Origin: Mesostigma viride
Lineage: Eukaryota > Streptophyta > Mesostigmatophyceae > Mesostigmatales > Mesostigmataceae
Reading direction: 5' to 3'
DNA length: 36,749 nt
NCBI GenBank assembly: GCA_009746045.1
Contig: RPFO01001224.1
Span: 1-36,749, forward strand
Shown: in pieces, positions 24,001 to 34,700 of the stretch
How positions within the stretch are numbered: position 1 is the first letter of the stretch
Layout of the letters: each line of letters starts with the position of its first letter
Made by a program: the position numbers and the translations under genes
Notes under the pieces: model-generated
What the model was told of the DNA's origin: nothing
Seen by the model: the letters and a program-made list of their open reading frames with translations, nothing else
Databases searched by the model: none

Positions 24001-27000
24001 CGGTGCAAGCGCAAGGTTCCTCACGGTGCAAGCGCAAGGTTCCTCACGGTGCAAGCGCAAGGTTCCTCACGGTGCAAGCGCAAGGTTCCTCACGGTGCAA
24101 GCGCAAGGTTCCTCACGGTGCAAGCGCAAGGTTCCTCACGGTGCAAGCGCAAGGTTCCTCACAAGCGCAAGGTTCCTCACGGTGCAAGCGCAAGGTTCCT
24201 CACGGTGCAAGCGCAAGGTTCCTCACGGTGCAAGCGCAAGGTTCCTCACGGTGCAAGCGCAAGGTTCCTCACGGTGCAAGCGCAAGGTTCCTCACGGTGC
24301 AAGCGCAAGGTTCCTCACGGTGCAAGCGCAAGGTTCCTCACGGTGCAAGCGCAAGGTTCCTCACGGTGCAAGCGCAAGGTTCCTCACGGTGCAAGCGCAA
24401 GGTTCCTCACGGTGCAAGCGCAAGGTTCCTCACGGTGCAAGCGCAAGGTTCCTCACGGTGCAAGCGCAAGGTTCCTCACGGTGCAAGCGCAAGGTTCCTC
24501 ACGGTGCAAGCGCAAGGTTCCTCACGGTGCAAGCGCAAGGTTCCTCACGGTGCAAGCGCAAGGTTCCTCACGGTGCAAGCGCAAGGTTCCTCACGGTGCA
24601 AGCGCAAGGTTCCTCACGGTGCAAGCGCAAGGTTCCTCACGGTGCAAGCGCAAGGTTCCTCACGGTGCAAGCGCAAGGTTCCTCACGGTGCAAGCGCAAG
24701 GTTCCTCACGGTGCAAGCGCAAGGTTCCTCACGGTGCAAGCGCAAGGTTCCTCACGGTGCAAGCGCAAGGTTCCTCACGGTGCAAGCGCAAGGTTCCTCA
24801 CGGTGCAAGCGCAAGGTTCCTCACAAGCGCAAGGTTCCTCACGGTGCAAGCGCAAGGTTCCTCACGGTGCAAGCGCAAGGTTCCTCACGGTGCAAGCGCA
24901 AGGTTCCTCACGGTGCAAGCGCAAGGTTCCTCACGGTGCAAGCGCAAGGTTCCTCACGGTGCAAGCGCAAGGTTCCTCACGGTGCAAGCGCAAGGTTCCT
25001 CACGGTGCAAGCGCAAGGTTCCTCACGGTGCAAGCGCAAGGTTCCTCACGGTGCAAGCGCAAGGTTCCTCACGGTGCAAGCGCAAGGTTCCTCACGGTGC
25101 AAGCGCAAGGTTCCTCACGGTGCAAGCGCAAGGTTCCTCACAAGCGCAAGGTTCCTCACGGTGCAAGCGCAAGGTTCCTCACGGTGCAAGCGCAAGGTTC
25201 CTCACGGTGCAAGCGCAAGGTTCCTCACAAGCGCAAGGTTCCTCACGGTGCAAGCGCAAGGTTCCTCACGGTGCAAGCGCAAGGTTCCTCACGGTGCAAG
25301 CGCAAGGTTCCTCACGGTGCAAGCGCAAGGTTCCTCACGGTGCAAGCGCAAGGTTCCTCACAAGCGCAAGGTTCCTCACGGTGCAAGCGCAAGGTTCCTC
25401 ACGGTGCAAGCGCAAGGTTCCTCACGGTGCAAGCGCAAGGTTCCTCACGGTGCAAGCGCAAGGTTCCTCACGGTGCAAGCGCAAGGTTCCTCACGGTGCA
25501 AGCGCAAGGTTCCTCACGGTGCAAGCGCAAGGTTCCTCACGGTGCAAGCGCAAGGTTCCTCACGGTGCAAGCGCAAGGTTCCTCACGGTGCAAGCGCAAG
25601 GTTCCTCACGGTGCAAGCGCAAGGTTCCTCACGGTGCAAGCGCAAGGTTCCTCACGGTGCAAGCGCAAGGTTCCTCACGGTGCAAGCGCAAGGTTCCTCA
25701 CGGTGCAAGCGCAAGGTTCCTCACGGTGCAAGCGCAAGGTTCCTCACGGTGCAAGCGCAAGGTTCCTCACGGTGCAAGCGCAAGGTTCCTCACGGTGCAA
25801 GCGCAAGGTTCCTCACGGTGCAAGCGCAAGGTTCCTCACGGTGCAAGCGCAAGGTTCCTCACGGTGCAAGCGCAAGGTTCCTCACGGTGCAAGCGCAAGG
25901 TTCCTCACAAGCGCAAGGTTCCTCACGGTGCAAGCGCAAGGTTCCTCACGGTGCAAGCGCAAGGTTCCTCACGGTGCAAGCGCAAGGTTCCTCACGGTGC
26001 AAGCGCAAGGTTCCTCACGGTGCAAGCGCAAGGTTCCTCACGGTGCAAGCGCAAGGTTCCTCACGGTGCAAGCGCAAGGTTCCTCACGGTGCAAGCGCAA
26101 GGTTCCTCACGGTGCAAGCGCAAGGTTCCTCACGGTGCAAGCGCAAGGTTCCTCACAAGCGCAAGGTTCCTCACGGTGCAAGCGCAAGGTTCCTCACAAG
26201 CGCAAGGTTCCTCACGGTGCAAGCGCAAGGTTCCTCACGGTGCAAGCGCAAGGTTCCTCACGGTGCAAGCGCAAGGTTCCTCACGGTGCAAGCGCAAGGT
26301 TCCTCACGGTGCAAGCGCAAGGTTCCTCACGGTGCAAGCGCAAGGTTCCTCACGGTGCAAGCGCAAGGTTCCTCACGGTGCAAGCGCAAGGTTCCTCACG
26401 GTGCAAGCGCAAGGTTCCTCACGGTGCAAGCGCAAGGTTCCTCACAAGCGCAAGGTTCCTCACGGTGCAAGCGCAAGGTTCCTCACGGTGCAAGCGCAAG
26501 GTTCCTCACGGTGCAAGCGCAAGGTTCCTCACGGTGCAAGCGCAAGGTTCCTCACGGTGCAAGCGCAAGGTTCCTCACGGTGCAAGCGCAAGGTTCCTCA
26601 CGGTGCAAGCGCAAGGTTCCTCACGGTGCAAGCGCAAGGTTCCTCACGGTGCAAGCGCAAGGTTCCTCACGGTGCAAGCGCAAGGTTCCTCACGGTGCAA
26701 GCGCAAGGTTCCTCACGGTGCAAGCGCAAGGTTCCTCACGGTGCAAGCGCAAGGTTCCTCACGGTGCAAGCGCAAGGTTCCTCACGGTGCAAGCGCAAGG
26801 TTCCTCACGGTGCAAGCGCAAGGTTCCTCACGGTGCAAGCGCAAGGTTCCTCACGGTGCAAGCGCAAGGTTCCTCACGGTGCAAGCGCAAGGTTCCTCAC
26901 GGTGCAAGCGCAAGGTTCCTCACGGTGCAAGCGCAAGGTTCCTCACGGTGCAAGCGCAAGGTTCCTCACGGTGCAAGCGCAAGGTTCCTCACGGTGCAAG

Positions 27001-30000
27001 CGCAAGGTTCCTCACGGTGCAAGCGCAAGGTTCCTCACGGTGCAAGCGCAAGGTTCCTCACGGTGCAAGCGCAAGGTTCCTCACGGTGCAAGCGCAAGGT
27101 TCCTCACGGTGCAAGCGCAAGGTTCCTCACGGTGCAAGCGCAAGGTTCCTCACGGTGCAAGCGCAAGGTTCCTCACGGTGCAAGCGCAAGGTTCCTCACG
27201 GTGCAAGCGCAAGGTTCCTCACAAGCGCAAGGTTCCTCACGGTGCAAGCGCAAGGTTCCTCACGGTGCAAGCGCAAGGTTCCTCACGGTGCAAGCGCAAG
27301 GTTCCTCACGGTGCAAGCGCAAGGTTCCTCACGGTGCAAGCGCAAGGTTCCTCACGGTGCAAGCGCAAGGTTCCTCACGGTGCAAGCGCAAGGTTCCTCA
27401 CGGTGCAAGCGCAAGGTTCCTCACGGTGCAAGCGCAAGGTTCCTCACGGTGCAAGCGCAAGGTTCCTCACAAGCGCAAGGTTCCTCACGGTGCAAGCGCA
27501 AGGTTCCTCACGGTGCAAGCGCAAGGTTCCTCACGGTGCAAGCGCAAGGTTCCTCACGGTGCAAGCGCAAGGTTCCTCACGGTGCAAGCGCAAGGTTCCT
27601 CACGGTGCAAGCGCAAGGTTCCTCACAAGCGCAAGGTTCCTCACGGTGCAAGCGCAAGGTTCCTCACGGTGCAAGCGCAAGGTTCCTCACGGTGCAAGCG
27701 CAAGGTTCCTCACGGTGCAAGCGCAAGGTTCCTCACGGTGCAAGCGCAAGGTTCCTCACGGTGCAAGCGCAAGGTTCCTCACGGTGCAAGCGCAAGGTTC
27801 CTCACGGTGCAAGCGCAAGGTTCCTCACGGTGCAAGCGCAAGGTTCCTCACGGTGCAAGCGCAAGGTTCCTCACGGTGCAAGCGCAAGGTTCCTCACGGT
27901 GCAAGCGCAAGGTTCCTCACGGTGCAAGCGCAAGGTTCCTCACAAGCGCAAGGTTCCTCACGGTGCAAGCGCAAGGTTCCTCACGGTGCAAGCGCAAGGT
28001 TCCTCACGGTGCAAGCGCAAGGTTCCTCACGGTGCAAGCGCAAGGTTCCTCACGGTGCAAGCGCAAGGTTCCTCACGGTGCAAGCGCAAGGTTCCTCACG
28101 GTGCAAGCGCAAGGTTCCTCACAAGCGCAAGGTTCCTCACAAGCGCAAGGTTCCTCACGGTGCAAGCGCAAGGTTCCTCACAAGCGCAAGGTTCCTCACG
28201 GTGCAAGCGCAAGGTTCCTCACGGTGCAAGCGCAAGGTTCCTCACGGTGCAAGCGCAAGGTTCCTCACGGTGCAAGCGCAAGGTTCCTCACGGTGCAAGC
28301 GCAAGGTTCCTCACAAGCGCAAGGTTCCTCACGGTGCAAGCGCAAGGTTCCTCACGGTGCAAGCGCAAGGTTCCTCACGGTGCAAGCGCAAGGTTCCTCA
28401 CGGTGCAAGCGCAAGGTTCCTCACGGTGCAAGCGCAAGGTTCCTCACAAGCGCAAGGTTCCTCACGGTGCAAGCGCAAGGTTCCTCACGGTGCAAGCGCA
28501 AGGTTCCTCACGGTGCAAGCGCAAGGTTCCTCACGGTGCAAGCGCAAGGTTCCTCACGGTGCAAGCGCAAGGTTCCTCACGGTGCAAGCGCAAGGTTCCT
28601 CACGGTGCAAGCGCAAGGTTCCTCACGGTGCAAGCGCAAGGTTCCTCACGGTGCAAGCGCAAGGTTCCTCACGGTGCAAGCGCAAGGTTCCTCACGGTGC
28701 AAGCGCAAGGTTCCTCACGGTGCAAGCGCAAGGTTCCTCACGGTGCAAGCGCAAGGTTCCTCACGGTGCAAGCGCAAGGTTCCTCACGGTGCAAGCGCAA
28801 GGTTCCTCACGGTGCAAGCGCAAGGTTCCTCACGGTGCAAGCGCAAGGTTCCTCACGGTGCAAGCGCAAGGTTCCTCACGGTGCAAGCGCAAGGTTCCTC
28901 ACGGTGCAAGCGCAAGGTTCCTCACGGTGCAAGCGCAAGGTTCCTCACGGTGCAAGCGCAAGGTTCCTCACAAGCGCAAGGTTCCTCACGGTGCAAGCGC
29001 AAGGTTCCTCACGGTGCAAGCGCAAGGTTCCTCACGGTGCAAGCGCAAGGTTCCTCACGGTGCAAGCGCAAGGTTCCTCACGGTGCAAGCGCAAGGTTCC
29101 TCACGGTGCAAGCGCAAGGTTCCTCACGGTGCAAGCGCAAGGTTCCTCACGGTGCAAGCGCAAGGTTCCTCACGGTGCAAGCGCAAGGTTCCTCACGGTG
29201 CAAGCGCAAGGTTCCTCACGGTGCAAGCGCAAGGTTCCTCACGGTGCAAGCGCAAGGTTCCTCACGGTGCAAGCGCAAGGTTCCTCACGGTGCAAGCGCA
29301 AGGTTCCTCACGGTGCAAGCGCAAGGTTCCTCACGGTGCAAGCGCAAGGTTCCTCACAAGCGCAAGGTTCCTCACGGTGCAAGCGCAAGGTTCCTCACGG
29401 TGCAAGCGCAAGGTTCCTCACGGTGCAAGCGCAAGGTTCCTCACAAGCGCAAGGTTCCTCACGGTGCAAGCGCAAGGTTCCTCACGGTGCAAGCGCAAGG
29501 TTCCTCACGGTGCAAGCGCAAGGTTCCTCACGGTGCAAGCGCAAGGTTCCTCACGGTGCAAGCGCAAGGTTCCTCACGGTGCAAGCGCAAGGTTCCTCAC
29601 GGTGCAAGCGCAAGGTTCCTCACAAGCGCAAGGTTCCTCACAAGCGCAAGGTTCCTCACGGTGCAAGCGCAAGGTTCCTCACAAGCGCAAGGTTCCTCAC
29701 GGTGCAAGCGCAAGGTTCCTCACGGTGCAAGCGCAAGGTTCCTCACGGTGCAAGCGCAAGGTTCCTCACGGTGCAAGCGCAAGGTTCCTCACGGTGCAAG
29801 CGCAAGGTTCCTCACGGTGCAAGCGCAAGGTTCCTCACGGTGCAAGCGCAAGGTTCCTCACGGTGCAAGCGCAAGGTTCCTCACGGTGCAAGCGCAAGGT
29901 TCCTCACAAGCGCAAGGTTCCTCACGGTGCAAGCGCAAGGTTCCTCACGGTGCAAGCGCAAGGTTCCTCACGGTGCAAGCGCAAGGTTCCTCACAAGCGC

Positions 30001-31244
30001 AAGGTTCCTCACGGTGCAAGCGCAAGGTTCCTCACGGTGCAAGCGCAAGGTTCCTCACAAGCGCAAGGTTCCTCACGGTGCAAGCGCAAGGTTCCTCACG
30101 GTGCAAGCGCAAGGTTCCTCACGGTGCAAGCGCAAGGTTCCTCACGGTGCAAGCGCAAGGTTCCTCACGGTGCAAGCGCAAGGTTCCTCACGGTGCAAGC
30201 GCAAGGTTCCTCACGGTGCAAGCGCAAGGTTCCTCACGGTGCAAGCGCAAGGTTCCTCACGGTGCAAGCGCAAGGTTCCTCACGGTGCAAGCGCAAGGTT
30301 CCTCACGGTGCAAGCGCAAGGTTCCTCACGGTGCAAGCGCAAGGTTCCTCACGGTGCAAGCGCAAGGTTCCTCACGGTGCAAGCGCAAGGTTCCTCACGG
30401 TGCAAGCGCAAGGTTCCTCACGGTGCAAGCGCAAGGTTCCTCACGGTGCAAGCGCAAGGTTCCTCACGGTGCAAGCGCAAGGTTCCTCACAAGCGCAAGG
30501 TTCCTCACAAGCGCAAGGTTCCTCACGGTGCAAGCGCAAGGTTCCTCACGGTGCAAGCGCAAGGTTCCTCACGGTGCAAGCGCAAGGTTCCTCACGGTGC
30601 AAGCGCAAGGTTCCTCACGGTGCAAGCGCAAGGTTCCTCACGGTGCAAGCGCAAGGTTCCTCACAAGCGCAAGGTTCCTCACGGTGCAAGCGCAAGGTTC
30701 CTCACGGTGCAAGCGCAAGGTTCCTCACGGTGCAAGCGCAAGGTTCCTCACGGTGCAAGCGCAAGGTTCCTCACGGTGCAAGCGCAAGGTTCCTCACGGT
30801 GCAAGCGCAAGGTTCCTCACGGTGCAAGCGCAAGGTTCCTCACGGTGCAAGCGCAAGGTTCCTCACGGTGCAAGCGCAAGGTTCCTCACGGTGCAAGCGC
30901 AAGGTTCCTCACGGTGCAAGCGCAAGGTTCCTCACGGTGCAAGCGCAAGGTTCCTCACGGTGCAAGCGCAAGGTTCCTCACGGTGCAAGCGCAAGGTTCC
31001 TCACGGTGCAAGCGCAAGGTTCCTCACGGTGCAAGCGCAAGGTTCCTCACAAGCGCAAGGTTCCTCACGGTGCAAGCGCAAGGTTCCTCACGGTGCAAGC
31101 GCAAGGTTCCTCACGGTGCAAGCGCAAGGTTCCTCACGGTGCAAGCGCAAGGTTCCTCACGGTGCAAGCGCAAGGTTCCTCACGGTGCAAGCGCAAGGTT
31201 CCTCACAAGCGCAAGGTTCCTCACAAGCGCAAGGTTCCTCACGG

Positions 31245-31653
31245 ATCGCGTCGCATGGCTGTCGCAGCCGATGCGCACACAGCCCCATCGGCTCCCCCTC
31301 TCCCCCCCCCCCCCCCCCGCTCTCATCATCCCCTTGACAGCCCAATAGCAGCCCATGGCCGCTAACCTATCTCTTACAGCAAGCGCCACAGGGAGGATGC
31401 CTGGCCAGGCACACCAGGAAGCTTACCAGGCAGCGGTGTTTACGTTTGCTTGGCGGGCACGCTTGACCCTCACCCTCCCAGGCCACTTAGTCACATCTCG
31501 GTGTGTGGTGCTGCCCTCCCCCTTCCCCCGTAAGCCATCGACCTCCACCGTCAACTTTCCACCCTCACCACCCTAATTTTGGCATGTTGTCGGTTCACGA
31601 CCTGCTCTCGCGTCTGGGTCCCCCTCTGCCCGTTTGTTGTCCGCAGCGGGCAG
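31245..31653 (+). other. Pyrimidine-rich flank between array and first clear exon
   Basis: This unique sequence contains C-rich tracts, including 17 C in a row at 31302-31318. A good acceptor-like site (tctcttacag) ends at 31379. Two possible acceptors for the next exon are at 31646 and 31653. It looks like the 3' end of an intron, or an upstream region plus a short 5' intron. No TATA box or other promoter element is convincing. Confidence 0.6.
31355..31435 (+). CDS. Possible 5' first exon (weak)
   Basis: An ATG at 31355 in a fair context (cccATGGCC) opens a frame of 27 codons up to a possible GT donor at 31436. That donor is phase 0 and would join in frame to an exon starting at 31654, through a 218-bp intron. 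The encoded peptide starts MAANLSLTASATGR and resembles nothing I know. The donor (gtgttt) is poor. The alternative is that this stretch is intronic and the true first exon lies left of the satellite, outside the window. Confidence 0.18.
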
Positions 31654-31740
31654 GAGCACGTGTTGGACGAGGAGGCGCTCCTGCTGGCAAGCGGCACCCA
31701 CGAGGCACTACGGGGCGCGTTCCGTGCCCTGTTCGACGAG
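31654..31740 (+). CDS. Exon 1 (first clear exon) of the TSNAXIP1-like gene
   Basis: Twenty-nine codons beginning EHVLDEEALLLASGTHEALR and ending ALFDE, a helix-forming, acidic-rich segment. The donor gtggga follows directly at 31741 and is phase 0. The start is set by the acceptor ggcag at 31653, which gives phase 0 like the other introns. An acceptor seven bases upstream (ccgcag, 31646) is also possible and would give a split codon. No in-frame ATG precedes it in the open stretch, so an upstream exon must exist. Confidence 0.65.
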
Positions 31741-34700
31741 GTGGGACGAGCGCAGGCGTGAGGCGCCGCACACCGACGCCTATAGTGCAGATGCAGTTGT
31801 TGAGACCACTGTGGATTCGTCTCTTAGAATACCGTTACGTATGTGTGTGGCCCCACGCCCACACCTGCATGCCAATGGTGAGCCTGCTGGGGAGCATGGC
31901 AGGCATGTCTTCGCGCCGACCACCACAGCTTCCCCGATTATCAGGGGGGGAAATATTAACCTAACTAAGACCTATGTCCCTTCGGGGCGCAGGTTGGAAA
32001 CCACTCGGCTCCGAAGGTCCCGCACAACATTACCAGCGATAGCCACTTGCTGGTCAACCAAAGTTGATGCGCGCATTCACTTTGGTTGACCAGCGAGCGG
32101 TTTATCGCTGGTCATGTTGTGCGGGACCTTAGAAGCCGAGTGGCAAAAGGTTTCCACACAAACCTACTAAAACCTAGCCTCTTGGTGCGAGGACGAATCA
32201 CTAGGCTGGGAACACCCGCAAATATGAGTCGGATTCACCCGGGCACAGGATACGCTGTACGGTCTCCCCACTGAGTTTTCCCTGCCCATGGAGTCTCTTT
32301 CAGCCGATACTGGCTCACCCTGCCCGCCCATGGCCCCAGGTGGAGGTTTGTTGCGGGAGCTTGAAGGGTGTTTGGGCCCCATCATCTCCCCCTTCTTGTT
32401 CAGAGACCAATGGTAGGGTATTGGCGAACCTAGGTTTTATGCCCACAAGCACAATTCATTTCTACAGCAAAACAACTCTTTTTTTTTTTCGCTTTTACCA
32501 GCTACTCAGTTATTTGCATTCTGCTACGTAAAATGTGGGATTGGGGATGGCAAGGAAAGGTTCTGGACTGTCCTGTGGGCGCTTTTTAGGACATGGGCAG
32601 GGATGTTTGCAGGGGGGAAGCGTGGAAGGTCACGAGAATGACAAGTCCTGCTGGGCTGATGCCATGATGGCAGTGCCTTCTCCCCACACCATCCCCTGCA
32701 GCTGCGGCGGCTGCGGTCCAACGAGGCACTCCTTCAGCAAGAGAACCAGCGGCTGGAGAACGAGTTGCTGCAGTCGTCCAGCACGGGCCACAGCAAGGCT
32801 GGCGACCCCCCGGCCAATGCCCAGGGCAACGCAGGGGTACCCGCAGCCCAGCCAGGGGACCGGCCGGCGCAGGCGGATGAGGCCATGGACATGCTGGTGG
32901 CTCACGGCATCGCCGACGGGCTTCCAAAGTACCTGCGGTTCTCTGGCAAGGTGAGGCCAGGGGGGGCGCACCGCACGGTAGCCACTTCTTTCAAATGGAT
33001 TGAAATAACGCGGCATGCAGGGGTTCAAGGCACTTGGGCCGCAGGCCGTGCGAGGTGGAAAGGGTGAGCATGAAGGGGCCGCAGGCCGTGCGATGCTCTG
33101 CCCGGACGGTCGTGGGTTTATCATTGTCTTTATAGGACGGATCATGGCCGGGGGTTGTCGTGTTTTACCTCCTCATGCTACCTATGTTATTCATGAGAAA
33201 GGCCTCGCATCCCCTTGCTGGGCTCGGTGTGCGCAAGCTGCATGCTGTTCCTGTGGGTTCCTTTAAGCACTGTGTAATGTCTAGCGCGGGATTCGTGTGG
33301 TGCGGGCTACTGGTTCCGCGAAGCCGTGCCAACAGGCAAGCAGAGCAGCCCGCGTTTCTTCACGTTCGAGCGGGATCCGGCGGTTTGCGCAACTGATCAT
33401 CGTCCACAGATCTGTTCGCGCTTGCTACGCCGCCCGTGCCCCGCATCCCCGCCACGCCTCCATCTGCTATGCGGTGGCAACGTGTCTCATCTGCTCGGTT
33501 GACCCTGTGTGTGCGTCTGTGTGTGGCATGTCGTGTTTGGCAGGTCAAAGTGCTCTGGCTCTCGGAGGAAAAGTTCCAGGCGCCGTGGTGGACGTGTGGG
33601 CGGAGAAACGGCGGTCGCGCTGCAAGGACCCTCTCCCCGACTTCTTGTACAAAGTGTGTGGCCTCACTCATTTTCTCGCTTGCTGGGATGCCAGTAGTGC
33701 CTTCTTGTGCTGGGTGCTCTAGGCTCATTAGCTCACATTTACGAATGCCAGTATTGCTTGCCTGTGCAGGGCATGTAACCTCGCTCATTGGCCCGCACAT
33801 GATACCAATTCGTTTTTGATGTTTACTTCATCACCTCAGGGGATGCCTGCGCTAGGATCGTACCTGCCTTGGTTCCCCCCATGTTCTTCTTTCTTCGGCA
33901 TTGTGTCTGCCTCGGTACCTCCCTGTCTGTTTCAGCATGGCTGGCTCGTGTGGCCCCACGCGCTCGCCACCTGCCCACTGCCAGCCAGCCACGCAGCTGA
34001 CCATCCCTCACCCTACCTACCCATTCTACCCATTGCCCCACCTGCTCCCCCCAGAACGCTCCACTATTCGTCTACCCTCAGCCGGACAGAGCCATCCTCC
34101 TTTTCGCATCTGTGTGGTTCCTTTGTGCTGTACAACGACATCCCACACGTGCACGTACACGCAAGCGCTCACCCTGTGCGTTGCAGTCCCCTCCATCATT
34201 CCTAACTTACTATTTACGTCGCTGCCCTGTTGCGTGTGGCAGTATATCCGTGGCAAGGTGGAGAACCATGCGGACATCCCTGCGTGGGGCCACGGCCTGC
34301 TGCATGCCGGGCGCGAGTTTAAAGACAACGCCGAGATTCGCTTCTTCCACGATGTGCTGCTGGGGGAGGTGGGTGGTTCGTTATTAGGTGCTGCAGGGGG
34401 AGGTGGGTGTTGTTTCTCTGCATGCGGTTGGAGGAGGGTGGTCGTGTATTACGCGCTGGTGGGGCAGGTGGGTGGTCTCTTCGGCCTCTCTCACGCTTGA
34501 GCGCCCGGAACCTATTGTTTTTTCGGATCCGTCCCCTACTTGTCCCCGGTTTGTTTGGTGCTTGGGACAAACACCTTCTCCGTAGCCAATGCCGGGTGAC
34601 CGAATTCCTTTTTCGGGTCGAAATCCTTAACTTTTTGTCGTTAAGTTTCGGCACGCGTGGTAAAGACATGCGCAGCGGAGCATGAACTTCATTGGACACA

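Larger units (their letters stand above)
1..31244 (+). repeat. 31-kb satellite array of a 23-bp unit
   Basis: The whole stretch is a head-to-tail array. The canonical unit has three parts: ggttcctcac, then ggtgc, then aagcgcaa (23 bp, 14 of 23 G+C, two CpG). About 110 units are 18 bp because the middle ggtgc is missing, which also removes one CpG. Rare forms are 16 bp (near 805 and 2210), 17 bp (near 5291), and 21-bp forms near 1 and 160. I estimate about 1,380 units. Only two substitutions are seen: g to a near 124 and c to t at 3203. Array polarity never flips. The right border is abrupt at 31244, after two 18-bp units and a partial one. The left border is outside the window. The unit contains no gene, terminal repeat or telomeric motif. 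It could be a pericentromeric or subtelomeric satellite, or a giant intronic minisatellite. Exact length depends on the assembly. Confidence 0.97.
31741..32701 (+). other. Intron 1 (961 bp)
   Basis: The borders are gtggga and ctgcag. The family alignment needs no residues from it. It contains a large near-palindrome at 31996-32155 with flanking direct repeats, and an 11-T run near 32479-32489. No other exon is supported. Confidence 0.7.

Noticed and set aside
1-31244. CRISPR array
   Set aside because: The repeats are directly adjacent with no unique spacers, the unit is too uniform, and the context is eukaryotic.
1-31244. Telomere
   Set aside because: The unit does not resemble TTTTAGGG or TTTAGGG-type repeats and has no G-rich strand asymmetry.
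30-31365. Three overlapping + strand open frames of about 10,430 codons
   Set aside because: A stop-free 23-mer opens all three frames automatically (roughly a one-in-three chance for a random 23-mer). The frames start at GTG, the indels are not multiples of three, and there is no codon-level selection. I do not call any of them a gene.
31379-31386. gcaagcgc shared between the flank and the satellite unit
   Set aside because: Eight bases is too short to prove a relic of the array; it may be chance in GC-rich sequence.
31157-31389. Two minus-strand open frames across the array border
   Set aside because: They are partly satellite and partly poly-G/poly-E translation of the C-rich tract, without any recognisable domain.
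31579-31653. Extension of exon 1 upstream to 31579
   Set aside because: It would need a TTG start and includes a pyrimidine-rich acceptor tract, so an intron end is more likely.
32586-33145. Minus-strand open frames opposite exon 2
   Set aside because: They are shadows of a GC-rich exon; the sense frame has the coiled coil, family motif and splice sites.
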